A stretch of 64,000 nt of DNA from Acidobacteriota bacterium (GTDB lineage Bacteria; Acidobacteriota; Blastocatellia; UBA7656): contig JBBPIG010000002.1 in assembly GCA_038040445.1 (NCBI GenBank), positions 1 to 64,000 of the forward strand, written 5' to 3'. Both the position numbers and the translations under genes were made by a program. A model generated the notes under the pieces. That model was not told the DNA's origin, ran no database searches, and saw only the letters and a program-made list of their open reading frames with translations. This document shows, piece by piece, positions 52,795 through 61,899 of this stretch. The first letter of the stretch is position 1, and each line of letters opens with the position of its first letter.

Positions 52795-53340
52795 CTAGTC
52801 GGAGCCTTGAAGTTCGTACCACTTGCCTCGATGGAGGTACCACACCATCGACGCTTTCTCATAGTACCCGTCATCGATTCCATCGTGGTCCAATGGCGAC
52901 GGCGGCTTCGGCCCGCCGTAGGCGCGATAGTGCTCCAGAATGTAGCGTGGTCCGGCTTTCGCAATGACGCGAATAGCGCTGTCCAACTTCCTGGCTATAA
53001 ATGCCGGCTTGCGCGTCGAGCCGCCCCAGAACACGACTATAGTCGAGTACCCACCTCGCGATGCCAGCACCGCCCAATCCCGTTGTCCTCGCCTTGCGAA
53101 CTGCCCGCGAACCACATTCTGATGGTGAGGGTTCTCGGCCACAACGGGGATCGTATACCGGCCGCTCGCCAAGAAGTGAGTAATTCGCCTCGGCAACCCG
53201 GAAAGCGCCGACGGTTGAATGCGCTCGATGACATGGTCTGACGCGACGCGCGGTCTAGGATCAATTTGGGCCGGGCCACCGATCCACGGCGGGAGAAATG
53301 TCACAACATCGAGTACAACGACCCAAGCAACTGCCCACAT
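52795..53340 (-). CDS. Hypothetical protein with an N-terminal membrane or signal segment
   Basis: The 181-aa product begins with a hydrophobic stretch (MWAVAWVVVLDVVTFLPPW), then mixed sequence with RDWAVLASRGGYSTIVVFWG and RKLDSAIRVIAKAGPRYILE. It is not recognised. It starts about 30 bases after the DUF420 gene ends, consistent with one operon. It may be exported or anchored in the membrane. Confidence 0.55.
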   Translation of the reverse strand: MWAVAWVVVLDVVTFLPPWIGGPAQIDPRPRVASDHVIERIQPSALSGLPRRITHFLASGRYTIPVVAENPHHQNVVRGQFARRGQRDWAVLASRGGYSTIVVFWGGSTRKPAFIARKLDSAIRVIAKAGPRYILEHYRAYGGPKPPSPLDHDGIDDGYYEKASMVWYLHRGKWYELQGSD

Positions 53341-53368
53341 GGTTCATACCTGCATACGATCCAAGGCA

Positions 53369-53800
53369 TCAACGCGAAGGATAAATATGGTAAAGCATCA
53401 AGTAAACAATCACACCGGTCACCGAGACGTAGAGCCACATCGGAAAGGTCCATCGAGCGATGGCGCGGTGACGGTCGAACGAACCGCGAAGCGCCCGCCT
53501 AAGAGTCACGATTACCATGGGCACGATTGTAACCGCCAGTATCGTGTGTGAAATTAGAATCGTGTGATAGAGGGGCCGCACCCAACCAGTTCCCGCGAAG
53601 CGCGTCACTCCTGCGCCGAAGCCGACGTGATAAACGAGATAGGAGATCAAGAACAGACTTGAAGTAGTGACCGCACCTAACATGCACGCGCGATGAGCGG
53701 CAATACGCTTGCGCCGAATGAACAAGAACCCCATCACTATCAGGATCCCGGTCGTAGCGTTTAAGATCGCGTTGAACGTAGGTAGGAAGCTGATCGACAT
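53369..53800 (-). CDS. DUF420 membrane protein (CtaM-like oxidase assembly factor)
   Basis: ATG 53800 (MSISFLPTFNAILNATTGIL) is preferred over a TTG at 53812. The 143-aa product has four membrane segments and the family pattern FLFIRRKRIAAHRACMLGAV, YLVYHVGFG, PLYHTILISHTILAVTIVP and RHRAIARWTFPMWLYVSVTG. Conserved histidines are spread over the helices. CtaM (YozB), a DUF420 protein, is needed for heme A oxidase maturation in Firmicutes. Position in the cox operon supports the same role here. Confidence 0.85.
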   Translation of the reverse strand: MSISFLPTFNAILNATTGILIVMGFLFIRRKRIAAHRACMLGAVTTSSLFLISYLVYHVGFGAGVTRFAGTGWVRPLYHTILISHTILAVTIVPMVIVTLRRALRGSFDRHRAIARWTFPMWLYVSVTGVIVYLMLYHIYPSR

Positions 53801-53909
53801 ATTAATTGCCAAAGACTCGTAAGGGCGCCTCCGCGTGGGCGCCCGTGTTAGACAGCCGATATTGCCGCTTCACTACAGGCCGCCGGCGAGCGACGCCCTT
53901 GCGGTTCTG

Positions 53910-54167
53910 TTAATCGAGTGACTGCTCTCTCCGCCCCTGAACGTTCCTATAGCGGTAGAACACTCCGAACAGCCCGGCGAAGATCGTTACCGGCGGGATG
54001 AGCAACACCAGCGCCGCGAGGTTCAACCCCCTGCTCGCCGCAGTCGCGTCCACCGAGTTTTCTATCACCGCCCTACACATCGCGCACTGGGCAAACGCCG
54101 GGTCCCCGGCTAGCGCGACAAAGCCAACCGCGATCGCGACTATCAACAATATGCGTGATGATTTCAT
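53910..54167 (-). CDS. Small exported membrane protein with a CxxC motif
   Basis: ATG 54167 (MKSSRILLIVAIAVGFVALA) follows AAGAGAGAG. A signal peptide ends near AFAQCAMCRAVIENS, placing a CAMC pair at the mature N-terminus outside the membrane. One membrane segment follows (LAALVLLIPPVTIFAGLFGV), then a basic tail. The CxxC could bind copper or act in thiol exchange for oxidase assembly; this is inferred from its place between subunit IV and DUF420. Confidence 0.65.
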   Translation of the reverse strand: MKSSRILLIVAIAVGFVALAGDPAFAQCAMCRAVIENSVDATAASRGLNLAALVLLIPPVTIFAGLFGVFYRYRNVQGRREQSLD

Positions 54168-54195
54168 CTCTCTCTTTTGAAGCAACTACGTGGAG

Positions 54196-54795
54196 CTACC
54201 CTTCGTGTTCAACGTGCTGCTGCACCGGCTCAGGTGGTCTCATATTGTGCAATCGGAAACTGTCCGGGAAAAGTATAGCAAACAGGCACAGCAACACTAC
54301 AAGCGTGGGCACGATGGTCAGGATCAGGCTCAGCCTCTCGAACTTCAAGTGCATGAAGTAGGCGACGATCAGCGCCGCTTTGATGATCGAAGCTCCCATA
54401 AGGATGATCAACATCAGAGTAACATTAATCTGAATGTACGCCAGGAAGACTTCGATCGCAGTGAGCGCGAGCAACGCACCCCACACGATCACGTTCTCGC
54501 GGTTGCTCCCGCCGTGCTCTCCATGGCCAGCTTCCATTTCCATCGCCGCCCCTCCCTCAACCGCCTCATCGGCGAACGGGTTCTTCAACATTCCATTAGC
54601 GTGTGCCCACATCAACGGGGGCACAGCGAACAGCAGCGCCAGCATCAGGCAAACCAGAACCAGAAACACGTCGTCCGTCCCGGCCTTGAAGCGATCCGAG
54701 GCCACGGCCCACACAGCGGCTCCGATCGATAACGCAGACAGTCCCAGCAGGACCACGTTCAACGCTTTGATTTCTCTTGTCTTCGATTCCACCAT
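54196..54795 (-). CDS. Cytochrome c oxidase subunit IV family protein
   Basis: The second half (NVIVWGALLALTAIEVFLAY, LMGASIIKAALIVAYFMHLK, LTIVPTLVVLLCLFAILFP) matches the prokaryotic COX4/CtaF family. The first half adds two more membrane segments and a loop rich in His, Glu and Gly (EMEAGHGEHGGSN), so the protein is about twice the usual length. ATG 54795 (MVESKTREIK) has GCGAGG upstream. It follows a subunit III gene by 16 bases. Confidence 0.8.
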   Translation of the reverse strand: MVESKTREIKALNVVLLGLSALSIGAAVWAVASDRFKAGTDDVFLVLVCLMLALLFAVPPLMWAHANGMLKNPFADEAVEGGAAMEMEAGHGEHGGSNRENVIVWGALLALTAIEVFLAYIQINVTLMLIILMGASIIKAALIVAYFMHLKFERLSLILTIVPTLVVLLCLFAILFPDSFRLHNMRPPEPVQQHVEHEG

Positions 54796-54811
54796 TAGCA
54801 TCCTCGCCAAG

Positions 54812-55474
54812 TCAGGGTTTGATCACTCCTTGATAGTCAACCGACAACAAATAGATCAGCGGGAACACAAACATCCACACCAGGTCGACGAAGTGCCAAT
54901 ACAAACCGGCCACCTCCACATCGTCATTCAGTTTCTTTATGCGCGTGGCGACCACGCCCAGATAAATGACGCCCGTCAAGACGTGAAACATGTGCAGCCC
55001 GGTGATGCCGAAGAACGTCGAGCCGAACAGCGGTGACGCGCCGGGCCATGCCGTCTTCCACTCCTCTGGCAGCTCGAACGGTGTGAGCCCTTCGACTATC
55101 AGGTGATTCCACTCCATCGCGTGCAGCACGATGAAGGTCAGTCCCAGCACCATCGTGGCGAGGATCCATTTGCGGGCGGCCCCTCTCTTGCCGCGCTTCG
55201 AAGCGGCCACCGCGAAGACCATCGTAAGCGAGCTGGATAGCAGCACCAGCGTCATCGTGGTCGAGAAGATGATGCTCGGCTGGAACGGAAAAGGCGTGGG
55301 CCAGTTCACGCTTGCGACCCGCGCATAGCTGTAAGCTACCAGCAGCGAGCCGAACGTCAGCGAGTCCGACATGATAAACAGCCACATCCCCAGCTTGCGG
55401 TGTCCGACGCGATAGGGATGCACTCCTCCGCCCCAATCATTCACCGCCAGACTTTCTGCTCTAGCTTCCGCCAT
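54812..55474 (-). CDS. coxC: Cytochrome c oxidase subunit III (second copy in operon)
   Basis: The 220-aa product has the subunit III pattern: KLGMWLFIMSDSLTFGSLLV, FSTTMTLVLLSSSLTMVFAV, FFGITGLHMFHVLTGVIYLG, and VAGLYWHFVDLVWMFVFPLI near the end. It lies 25 bases after another subunit III gene, so two different copies are made from one operon. Subunit III is a membrane subunit that stabilises subunit I. Confidence 0.9.
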   Translation of the reverse strand: MAEARAESLAVNDWGGGVHPYRVGHRKLGMWLFIMSDSLTFGSLLVAYSYARVASVNWPTPFPFQPSIIFSTTMTLVLLSSSLTMVFAVAASKRGKRGAARKWILATMVLGLTFIVLHAMEWNHLIVEGLTPFELPEEWKTAWPGASPLFGSTFFGITGLHMFHVLTGVIYLGVVATRIKKLNDDVEVAGLYWHFVDLVWMFVFPLIYLLSVDYQGVIKP

Positions 55475-55499
55475 CTATTTGCCTCCGCTCGTCCAGGTC

Positions 55500-56201
55500 T
55501 CATCGAAAGAAAAACAGCAGTCCAAAAAGATAAATCCACAACCCATCCATAAAGTGCCAATAGATCGCCGTCACGTCCACAGCCGTTCTGCGCTTGAACC
55601 CGATACGCATGCGAAGCGCGGCAACGGTAACATAAGAAAGCGCGATGACCCCGCCCAGCAGGTGCACTCCGTGCAGGCTCGTCAGCAGGTAGAAGAACGA
55701 ACTGTGCGGATGACTGTTGATAAAGACGCCTTGAGCCGCGAGCTGCTGCCAGGCTATCAACTGGCCCACCAGGAACGCGACACCGAACAACGTGGTCAGG
55801 CTTATCCACCTCTTGAAGCGCGCGTACTCATTTCGCTTCAATGCCCGGCGCGCAAACTCGATGGTCACGCTGCTCACCAGCAGCACTCCCGTGGTGAACC
55901 ACAAGACTCCCGGCATGGCGATTGGAAGCCAGTCGCTGTCGCCGCCGCTAAGCGCCGGCACGCCTCGAACAATGTAGGCGCTGGTCAGCGCGATGAAAAG
56001 CATCAGGATGCTGGCAAGCCCTACCCACATGCCTATGCGATACTTCTCGGGCTCGATAGCGTCTTCGCTAGTCCAACCCGGGGGCCAGTCCTTCGAGCCG
56101 GCAGGCCCGGAGCCAAACGGATCACCGCCGGGGCCCAGCTTACCGCCCCCGGCTCCGATGCCCGGTTTTATTTCGACGTCTGTTGTCAGCGTAGTCGGCA
56201 T
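55500..56201 (-). CDS. coxC: Cytochrome c oxidase subunit III (first copy in operon)
   Basis: The 233-aa product has a soluble glycine/proline-rich start (residues 1-50), then RIGMWVGLASILMLFIALTS, GVLLVSSVTIEFARRALKRN, SSFFYLLTSLHGVHLLGGVI and VTAIYWHFMDGLWIYLFGLL, all subunit III features. It differs clearly from the following copy. The AT-rich repeat at 56205-56279 separates it from subunit I. Confidence 0.9.
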   Translation of the reverse strand: MPTTLTTDVEIKPGIGAGGGKLGPGGDPFGSGPAGSKDWPPGWTSEDAIEPEKYRIGMWVGLASILMLFIALTSAYIVRGVPALSGGDSDWLPIAMPGVLWFTTGVLLVSSVTIEFARRALKRNEYARFKRWISLTTLFGVAFLVGQLIAWQQLAAQGVFINSHPHSSFFYLLTSLHGVHLLGGVIALSYVTVAALRMRIGFKRRTAVDVTAIYWHFMDGLWIYLFGLLFFFR

Positions 56202-56204
56202 TTC

Positions 56205-56279
56205 TTGATTTTGGATTTTAGATTTTGGATTTTGGATTGTTCGGATCTCCCGGAATCCAAAATCTAAAATCGCAAATCG
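56205..56279. repeat. AT-rich heptad-type repeat with inverted partner
   Basis: The block reads GATTTTGGATTTTAGATTTT with further GGATTTT copies, and after a short GC-rich centre (CGGATCTCCCGG) comes the inverted partner CCAAAATCTAAAATC. It can fold into a long AU-rich hairpin between the subunit I stop and the subunit III start on the minus strand. Confidence 0.6.
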
Positions 56280-56281
56280 AA

Positions 56282-58132
56282 TCAGTCTCCATGCACCTCA
56301 GCGGCGCCGGGCTCCGATTGCATCATGAAATCTCTTGGCGCGCCCGGCACACTGTACTCATACGGCCCTCGGTGAACTTCAGGCAGGATCCCGGCGAAGT
56401 TGTCGTGCGGCGGCGGAGACGGTATTGTCCACTCGAGCGAGGTTGCTTCCCAGGGGTTCTCGGAAGCCTTGCGCCCCTTCGCCCAGCTCCAGACCAGATT
56501 GACCAGAAAGATCAACTGTCCAGCGATGGTGAAAAACGCCGCGTAGGAAACGAAGCGCGTGAGCGGAGTCATGTTGCTCAAGTAGTGCAGTCCTTCGCCG
56601 GTGACCGGATTAAAGTGGAATGAGTAGCGCCGCGTTGCTCCGGCCATTCCCATGATGTGCATCGGAATGAAAATAGCATTCACGCCGATGAAGGTGATGA
56701 AGAAGTGCAGCTTGCCCATGCCTTCATTCATCATCTTGCCGAACATCTTGGGGAACCAGAAGTAAGTGCCGGCGAACATTCCAAAGATCGCCGCCACTCC
56801 CATGATCAAATGAAAGTGTCCTACGACGAAGTAGGTGTCGTGGAGCGGAAGGTCAATCGAGGTCTGGCCGAGGAACAGGCCGGTGATGCCCCCCGATACG
56901 AACAGCGATACAAACCCGATCGCAAACAGCATCGGTGTGGTGAACCGAATCTGCCCGCCCCACAACGTGCCCAGCCAATTGAAGGTCTTGATCGCCGAAG
57001 GCACGCCGATGGTGAGGGTGATGAGCGAGAAAGCGATGGCCGAATAAGGGCTCATTCCGCTGATGAACATGTGATGGCCCCAAACGAAGAACCCCAGCAA
57101 CCCGATCGAGAAGAGGGCATACACCATTACGCGGTAGCCGAATACCGGCTTGCGCGCGAACGTAGCCAGTATGTGCGAGGTCAAACCCATGCCCGGGAGG
57201 ATTGCAATATAGACTTCGGGATGGCCGAAGAACCAGAAAAGGTGCTGCCACAAGATCGGCGATCCGCCCGAGTGCTCGGTTATCAGCTTGCCGTTTACGT
57301 ACGAGTTGCCCGGAATGAAGAAGCTCGTGCCTGCCAGGTGATCGAGCAGGAGAAGGATTCCCGCTGCAAGCAGCACCGGGAATGACAGCAGCGCCAGAAC
57401 CGCGGTCGTGAACCACGCCCAGCACGTTAGCGGCAGCCGCATCAGCGACATGCCCTTCGCTCGCATGTTCAGCATCGTAGTGATGAAGTTCAGAGCCCCC
57501 AGCAGCGATGCGATGCAGAACAGCGCGATACTCGTAATCCACAAGATCACGCCAAGCCCCTGCCCAGGTCCTGCTTTTTCTCCGAGCGCGCTGAGCGGCG
57601 CGTAACCCGTCCAGCCGCCAATCGGCCCAATCACATTGCTAGCAGCAGTCATGCCGAACATAGGAGCGAGTGAATCCGCAAAGAATGCCGAAATCAAAAC
57701 CACCAGTGCCAGGAACGTAATCCAGAACGACATCATGTTCAAAACCGGGAAAGCCATGTCGTCCGCACCGATTTGAATCGGAAGAAAGTAATTGCCGAAG
57801 CCACCCTGCGGCGCAGTCGTCAGCACGAAGAAAACCATGATGGTCCCGTGCATCGTAAGCATTGAAAGGTACAATTCGCCGGAGATCGTCCCGTTCTCGG
57901 CGGCGTTGGGGAACAAGGTCTTGAGAAAGCCCCACTCCTCACCCGGCCAGCCAAGCTGCAAGCGCATCAGCAGCGACAGCGCCATACCGATGAAGACCGA
58001 GAACAAAGCGAGGCACCAGTACTGGATGCCTATAACCTTATGGTCAGTGCTAAATACCCACTTTCGGATGAACCCCGTTGGCGCGGGGTGGCGATGAACT
58101 TCGCCGTGAACTGGATGAACCACGTCTGCCAT
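56282..58132 (-). CDS. coxA: Cytochrome c oxidase subunit I
   Basis: ATG 58132 (MADVVHPVHGEVHRHP) follows AGGAGGCGG. The 616-aa product has the heme-copper oxidase core: STDHKVIGIQYWCLALFSVF, MLTMHGTIMVFF (heme a histidine), WQHLFWFFGHPEVYIAILPG (CuB histidine and crosslinked tyrosine; the E of GHPEVYI marks the A1 type), GHHMFISGMSPY (CuB histidines), and LPLHDTYFVVGHFHLIMGVA (heme histidines). It reduces oxygen and pumps protons in the cytoplasmic membrane. Confidence 0.97.
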   Translation of the reverse strand: MADVVHPVHGEVHRHPAPTGFIRKWVFSTDHKVIGIQYWCLALFSVFIGMALSLLMRLQLGWPGEEWGFLKTLFPNAAENGTISGELYLSMLTMHGTIMVFFVLTTAPQGGFGNYFLPIQIGADDMAFPVLNMMSFWITFLALVVLISAFFADSLAPMFGMTAASNVIGPIGGWTGYAPLSALGEKAGPGQGLGVILWITSIALFCIASLLGALNFITTMLNMRAKGMSLMRLPLTCWAWFTTAVLALLSFPVLLAAGILLLLDHLAGTSFFIPGNSYVNGKLITEHSGGSPILWQHLFWFFGHPEVYIAILPGMGLTSHILATFARKPVFGYRVMVYALFSIGLLGFFVWGHHMFISGMSPYSAIAFSLITLTIGVPSAIKTFNWLGTLWGGQIRFTTPMLFAIGFVSLFVSGGITGLFLGQTSIDLPLHDTYFVVGHFHLIMGVAAIFGMFAGTYFWFPKMFGKMMNEGMGKLHFFITFIGVNAIFIPMHIMGMAGATRRYSFHFNPVTGEGLHYLSNMTPLTRFVSYAAFFTIAGQLIFLVNLVWSWAKGRKASENPWEATSLEWTIPSPPPHDNFAGILPEVHRGPYEYSVPGAPRDFMMQSEPGAAEVHGD

Positions 58133-58207
58133 CTTCCGCCTCCTGTGAGGAAAGTTAAGACTCCAGCCTTGAGACTGAAGGCTCTGCAACTTTCTCCTGT
58201 CGCTCTC

Positions 58208-59062
58208 CTAGTACTGGTATCGACTAGTCAACTCGCCCAGTTGTTCTTTGAACGCTTCCTCCGACATAGCCATCAAGCGATCAAACTCGTCGGCCGGAAT
58301 CACAATCATGTTGCTCTTCATATTGTGGTGAAGACTTCCGCACAGCTCCGCGCAAGGTATCTCGTACTTTCCTTCCTTGTTCGCGGTGAAGTGGACCTTG
58401 ATAGCCATGCCGGGCACGGTGTCTTGCTTGAACCGAAGGGCGGGCACGAAGAAGCTGTGTATTACATCCTTAGACTTCAGCGTCAACTCGACCTGGCGGT
58501 CCTTCGGAACAATGAGCGTCGTCAACTGCGCGTCGTCCTTGCCGGCGGGATCAGTTGGATCCAACCCGACAAAATTGAGCGCAGAGTCGTCGATGTATCG
58601 CGCTTCGGTCCGGCCGAAGGCGCCGTCTGCGCCGGAATAGTGGAAATTCCATTGGAACTGCTGGGCGACTACCTCGACCCGTGCAGCGTTGTCGGCGGCG
58701 GCGGTCAGATGCAACTGGGCCCAGACCCGCTGGCCGAGTACCGCCAGCACGACGAACACGACCGCCGTGACAATGGTCCACGTTACTTCGAGCTTGTTGC
58801 TGCCGTGGCTGTAGACTGCTCGCGCATCGCCCTTACGCCCGAAGCGAATCACTGCGTAACCAAGCGCAACCTGAGCAGCGGTGAATGCTATACCTACGAC
58901 GACGAGCGTTCGCATGAATTGCGCATCAATCAGCGGCGCGTGCTCAGAGATGCCCTCGGGAAACCAAAATAGCCGCGAGCCGAATATCAAATCCTGGCCA
59001 ATGAATAGCAGAACTGAGACGATTGCCAGGATGAACATCAGGATGCCCGTAGTTTTGCCCAT
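58208..59062 (-). CDS. coxB: Cytochrome c oxidase subunit II
   Basis: Two N-terminal membrane segments (MFILAIVSVLLFIGQDLIFG; LEVTWTIVTAVVFVVLAVLG) precede a cupredoxin domain with the CuA ligands: VIHSFFVPALRFKQD (H), then CAELCGSLHHNM (C, E, C, H, M). AQQFQWNFHYSG is the aromatic patch for cytochrome c docking. No heme c motif is seen after the CuA site, so it is aa3-like rather than caa3. The start at 59062 follows AGAGGAG. Confidence 0.96.
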   Translation of the reverse strand: MGKTTGILMFILAIVSVLLFIGQDLIFGSRLFWFPEGISEHAPLIDAQFMRTLVVVGIAFTAAQVALGYAVIRFGRKGDARAVYSHGSNKLEVTWTIVTAVVFVVLAVLGQRVWAQLHLTAAADNAARVEVVAQQFQWNFHYSGADGAFGRTEARYIDDSALNFVGLDPTDPAGKDDAQLTTLIVPKDRQVELTLKSKDVIHSFFVPALRFKQDTVPGMAIKVHFTANKEGKYEIPCAELCGSLHHNMKSNMIVIPADEFDRLMAMSEEAFKEQLGELTSRYQY

Positions 59063-59075
59063 ATCTCCTCTTCGC

Positions 59076-59157
59076 GGTTCCGGGTTTCGGGTTCAGCGTT
59101 CGTGGTTCAGGTCTGATTCAAACCCGGAACCCGGAACTCAGAACTCGGAACCAAGAA
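59076..59157. repeat. Short CGGAA/TTCCG-type repeat hairpin
   Basis: GGTTCCGGGTTTCGGGTTC at the left is answered by AACCCGGAACCCGGAACTC and GAACTCGGAACC on the right. It forms an imperfect hairpin of tandem GGGTTC/GAACCC words between ctaB and subunit II. It resembles the AT-rich block at 56205 in design but not in sequence. Confidence 0.5.
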
Positions 59158-59158
59158 C

Positions 59159-60061
59159 CTATCTATTAAGCACCATCAGTCCAAACAAGATTGGCAGATA
59201 AAGCACCGAAGCCAAAAGCAACTGTCGCGCTTGCCAGGTCGTCCGAACGAGCGCAGCCCGCGCGCTGAAATATAAAAATCCCAAACCGAGTATCGCCGCG
59301 CCCGCCAGGTAGACCGAGCCCGCCAGTCCCATCACTCCAGGCAGCAGGCTCACCGGAACGAGCAGCAACGTGTAGCTGATGATCTGCTGACCGGTGACTC
59401 TGCCTTCAGGTTCAACCACCGGCAGCATCTTGATTCCAGCGCGCGCGTAGTCGTCGCGATACATCCACGCAATTGCAAGGAAGTGCGGAAACTGCCACAA
59501 GAACAGAATCGCGAACAGCACCCACGCCTCGACGGTGATCTCGCCACGCGCGGCTACCCATCCGATCAACGGCGGCATCGCGCCCGGGAACGCGCCCAGA
59601 ACCGTTGACAACGTAGTCTTGGTCTTGAGCGGAGTGTACACGAACAGATAGCCGGCCAGTGTCGCGACGCCGAGCAGCGCGGACAACGGATTGATGAGGA
59701 CCGCGAGATACACGATCGCCACCGCCGAAAGCAGGCTGCCAAACACTGCCGCTTCAACGGGCAAGAGCTTTCCTGCCGGCAGCGGCCTCGCTTGCGTCCG
59801 CCGCATCAAGGGGTCCAGGTCGCGCTCGAGGTATTGGTTGAGAGTCGAGAGTCCCGACGATAGCAACGCAATTCCCAGCGACGTACTAAACAGCCGGAAA
59901 TAATCAATCCCGGCACCAGAACCCATGCAGAACCCAGCGGCGGCTGTCAGCACGACCAGAAAGGTGATGCGCGGCTTGGTAAGCTCGGCATAAGCGGAAA
60001 ACTTATCGGCAAATGATAAGCTCGCTCGATCGATCACAACCTGTCCTGCGAGTGATTCCAT
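59159..60061 (-). CDS. ctaB: Protoheme IX farnesyltransferase (heme O synthase)
   Basis: ATG 60061 (MESLAGQVVIDRA) is chosen because it follows the ctaA stop by four bases; the frame is open farther up. The UbiA-type prenyltransferase core is present: AYAELTKPRITFLVVLTAAA, LNQYLERDLDPLMRRTQARP (first Asp motif NxxxDxxxD-like), and YRDDYARAGIKMLPVVEPEG (second Asp region). It adds a farnesyl group to heme B to make heme O for the oxidase. About nine membrane helices. Confidence 0.95.
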   Translation of the reverse strand: MESLAGQVVIDRASLSFADKFSAYAELTKPRITFLVVLTAAAGFCMGSGAGIDYFRLFSTSLGIALLSSGLSTLNQYLERDLDPLMRRTQARPLPAGKLLPVEAAVFGSLLSAVAIVYLAVLINPLSALLGVATLAGYLFVYTPLKTKTTLSTVLGAFPGAMPPLIGWVAARGEITVEAWVLFAILFLWQFPHFLAIAWMYRDDYARAGIKMLPVVEPEGRVTGQQIISYTLLLVPVSLLPGVMGLAGSVYLAGAAILGLGFLYFSARAALVRTTWQARQLLLASVLYLPILFGLMVLNR

Positions 60062-60065
60062 GTTT

Positions 60066-61040
60066 CTAAACAGCCGCTCCTCGGGCTGATGTCTGAAGCC
60101 CGCGCGCGCCGACTCCGTCGATGACTTGCTCGCCTTGCGGGGCAAGCACTTGATAACACCTCAGCGCGAGCACAACCATCGTGGCAAGTGTCAGCCCTCC
60201 GACAACTAGGTGCGCGACGGTCAAAGAGATCATCGGCTCGAGCGGCTGCGGGTCTCCCACTGAACCCAGTCTCGCGAGATAAGCCGCCACGCCCAGGCCG
60301 AGTTGAACCACCAGCAACGCAACCGCAAGCTTGCCCGGACGAGCCAGATAGTCTTCGCGCTTGTGACGCTGCATCACCACTGCCACAGTTGAAACGATCA
60401 ACAGCGTTACCACCAGAGCGCCGGCGATGTGTGGAATGATGCCAAAAGCCTGATGGCGAAACCCCGCCCCTAGTACAAGCTGAATCAACACCGCGCCAAC
60501 GGCGGCCCCCGCCAGCCTGCGAAGCGGCAAACTGACGGCATCCGCTTTGACTTCCGGCGCCGACCACCAGCTTCGCGAAGTGAACACGGCGACGGCGATG
60601 ACGACCGCGAAAAAGCTCTGCGCCACCAGAGCATGGGGCACCGCGATCAGCGCTTTATATTCGGGAAAGAGCACTCTCAATCCGCCGATGCCGGCCTGGG
60701 CGACGACGCCTGCGAACGCGATCAGTCCCAGTTTCCGCATCCAGGACCGACGCTCGCTGAAATATGTCCATACTGCAAGGAGCAACGTCGTCACGCCGAC
60801 GACGCCCGCGATGAAGCGGTGCGAGTATTCGTAGCGGACGTTCGCCTTGAAGTTATCTGAGCTGATCAACCAGCGCCCGAATGAGACCGGCCAGTCGGGC
60901 ACCGAATCTCCCGCTTCGTTGCTGGTGACCAGCGCGCCGGCCACCAGCAAGACGCCGGTCATGCAAGAAAGTATGATCGCAAGCCGGTGAAGCCCAACGT
61001 TCGGTCTCCCGTTTACTGGCGTACCCTTTTGATCAATCAA
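60066..61040 (-). CDS. ctaA: Heme A synthase (COX15/CtaA)
   Basis: The 324-aa membrane protein has eight hydrophobic segments and the COX15/CtaA pattern: VLLVAGALVTSNEAGDSVPD followed by WPVSFG, YEYSHRFIAGVVGVTTLLLA, VVAQAGIGGLRVLFPEYKAL, VPHALVAQSFFAVVIAVAVF, and in the second half GAGFRHQAFGIIPHIAGALV and LTVAHLVVGGL. Conserved histidines sit in the RF, PH, HI and AH positions. The start is TTG 61040 with AGAGG upstream. It oxidises heme O to heme A. Confidence 0.93.
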   Translation of the reverse strand: MIDQKGTPVNGRPNVGLHRLAIILSCMTGVLLVAGALVTSNEAGDSVPDWPVSFGRWLISSDNFKANVRYEYSHRFIAGVVGVTTLLLAVWTYFSERRSWMRKLGLIAFAGVVAQAGIGGLRVLFPEYKALIAVPHALVAQSFFAVVIAVAVFTSRSWWSAPEVKADAVSLPLRRLAGAAVGAVLIQLVLGAGFRHQAFGIIPHIAGALVVTLLIVSTVAVVMQRHKREDYLARPGKLAVALLVVQLGLGVAAYLARLGSVGDPQPLEPMISLTVAHLVVGGLTLATMVVLALRCYQVLAPQGEQVIDGVGARGLQTSARGAAV

Positions 61041-61068
61041 TCAAAGCCTCTCGATACTCGATCAACGA

Positions 61069-61899
61069 CTATGGCAACACCAACGCCGGTCCAATCTGCA
61101 TTGACGTCGCTCGAGCGGTAGCTCCAGCTTTGTAGGTTATGTCCTGCGCCTTCGACTCCTTGGCGGCGATCGTGATCGGCTGAGTTTTCTCGCCCAGCGT
61201 CTCGTGCCAGAAGACCAGCGTGTAAGATCCGGGCGGCACGTTCTTGATGGTGTAAGAACCATCCTTCGCGCTCACGGCGAAGCACGGGTGCCCGAGCACC
61301 CCCACGTTAGCCTTCATCCAAGGATGCTGATTGCACTTGACCGGAATCAGCGTCTCTGCCCGGGTGAATTTCTTCTCGATCGGAGGAGCGCCCTGCGCTT
61401 GCATCTGGTTCCACTCTTGATTCACCTTCGGGGATGGATGAATGTTGTGAGTGGTCTTATCGCTGTTCTTCACCTCGAGCATCTGGTTGGTCTGAATGCC
61501 CAGCACCCGAGGGTGATACCTGCAACCCTGCTGGTCCAACACCACCGGATCGGACGGTATCGGGAAAGTAAACCTGTCGACTGGACCACTCTTAACGTAC
61601 ACGAACACGTTAGCGAGTTTGCCGTCAGTGACCAGTAGATCGTCGGTGGTCTTGTCGCCCGGCGCCGACGCGCAATTGGCGTCCTGGCTCATGTCGATCT
61701 TTTTGCCCGTGGGCGGAGTGCCGTCGTAGGTGATCTTCCCGGTGATCGTGCCTTCATCGCCCTTCGAAGCATACTGCGGCTTTGAGGAACCATCGCCCGC
61801 CTTGTCGTCCGCTGCGGGCTGCTTCTTTCCGCAGCCGACGGCGATTAACAGCGTCGCCAGTGTCAGCATTACACAAACCGTTCCGATTCTCTTTAACAT
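61069..61899 (-). CDS. Cupredoxin-like lipoprotein
   Basis: The start at 61899 follows GGAGAAAG. A lipoprotein signal ends in LLIAVGC. GTITGKITYDGTPPTGKKI begins a beta fold; blue-copper-type ligands are visible as histidines in DKTTHNIHPSP and the set VKCNQHPWMKANV (C, H, M). GSYTIKNVPPGSYTLVFWHE near the end is a carboxypeptidase regulatory-like repeat. It probably carries electrons or copper near the oxidase on the outer face of the membrane. Confidence 0.82.
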   Translation of the reverse strand: MLKRIGTVCVMLTLATLLIAVGCGKKQPAADDKAGDGSSKPQYASKGDEGTITGKITYDGTPPTGKKIDMSQDANCASAPGDKTTDDLLVTDGKLANVFVYVKSGPVDRFTFPIPSDPVVLDQQGCRYHPRVLGIQTNQMLEVKNSDKTTHNIHPSPKVNQEWNQMQAQGAPPIEKKFTRAETLIPVKCNQHPWMKANVGVLGHPCFAVSAKDGSYTIKNVPPGSYTLVFWHETLGEKTQPITIAAKESKAQDITYKAGATARATSMQIGPALVLP

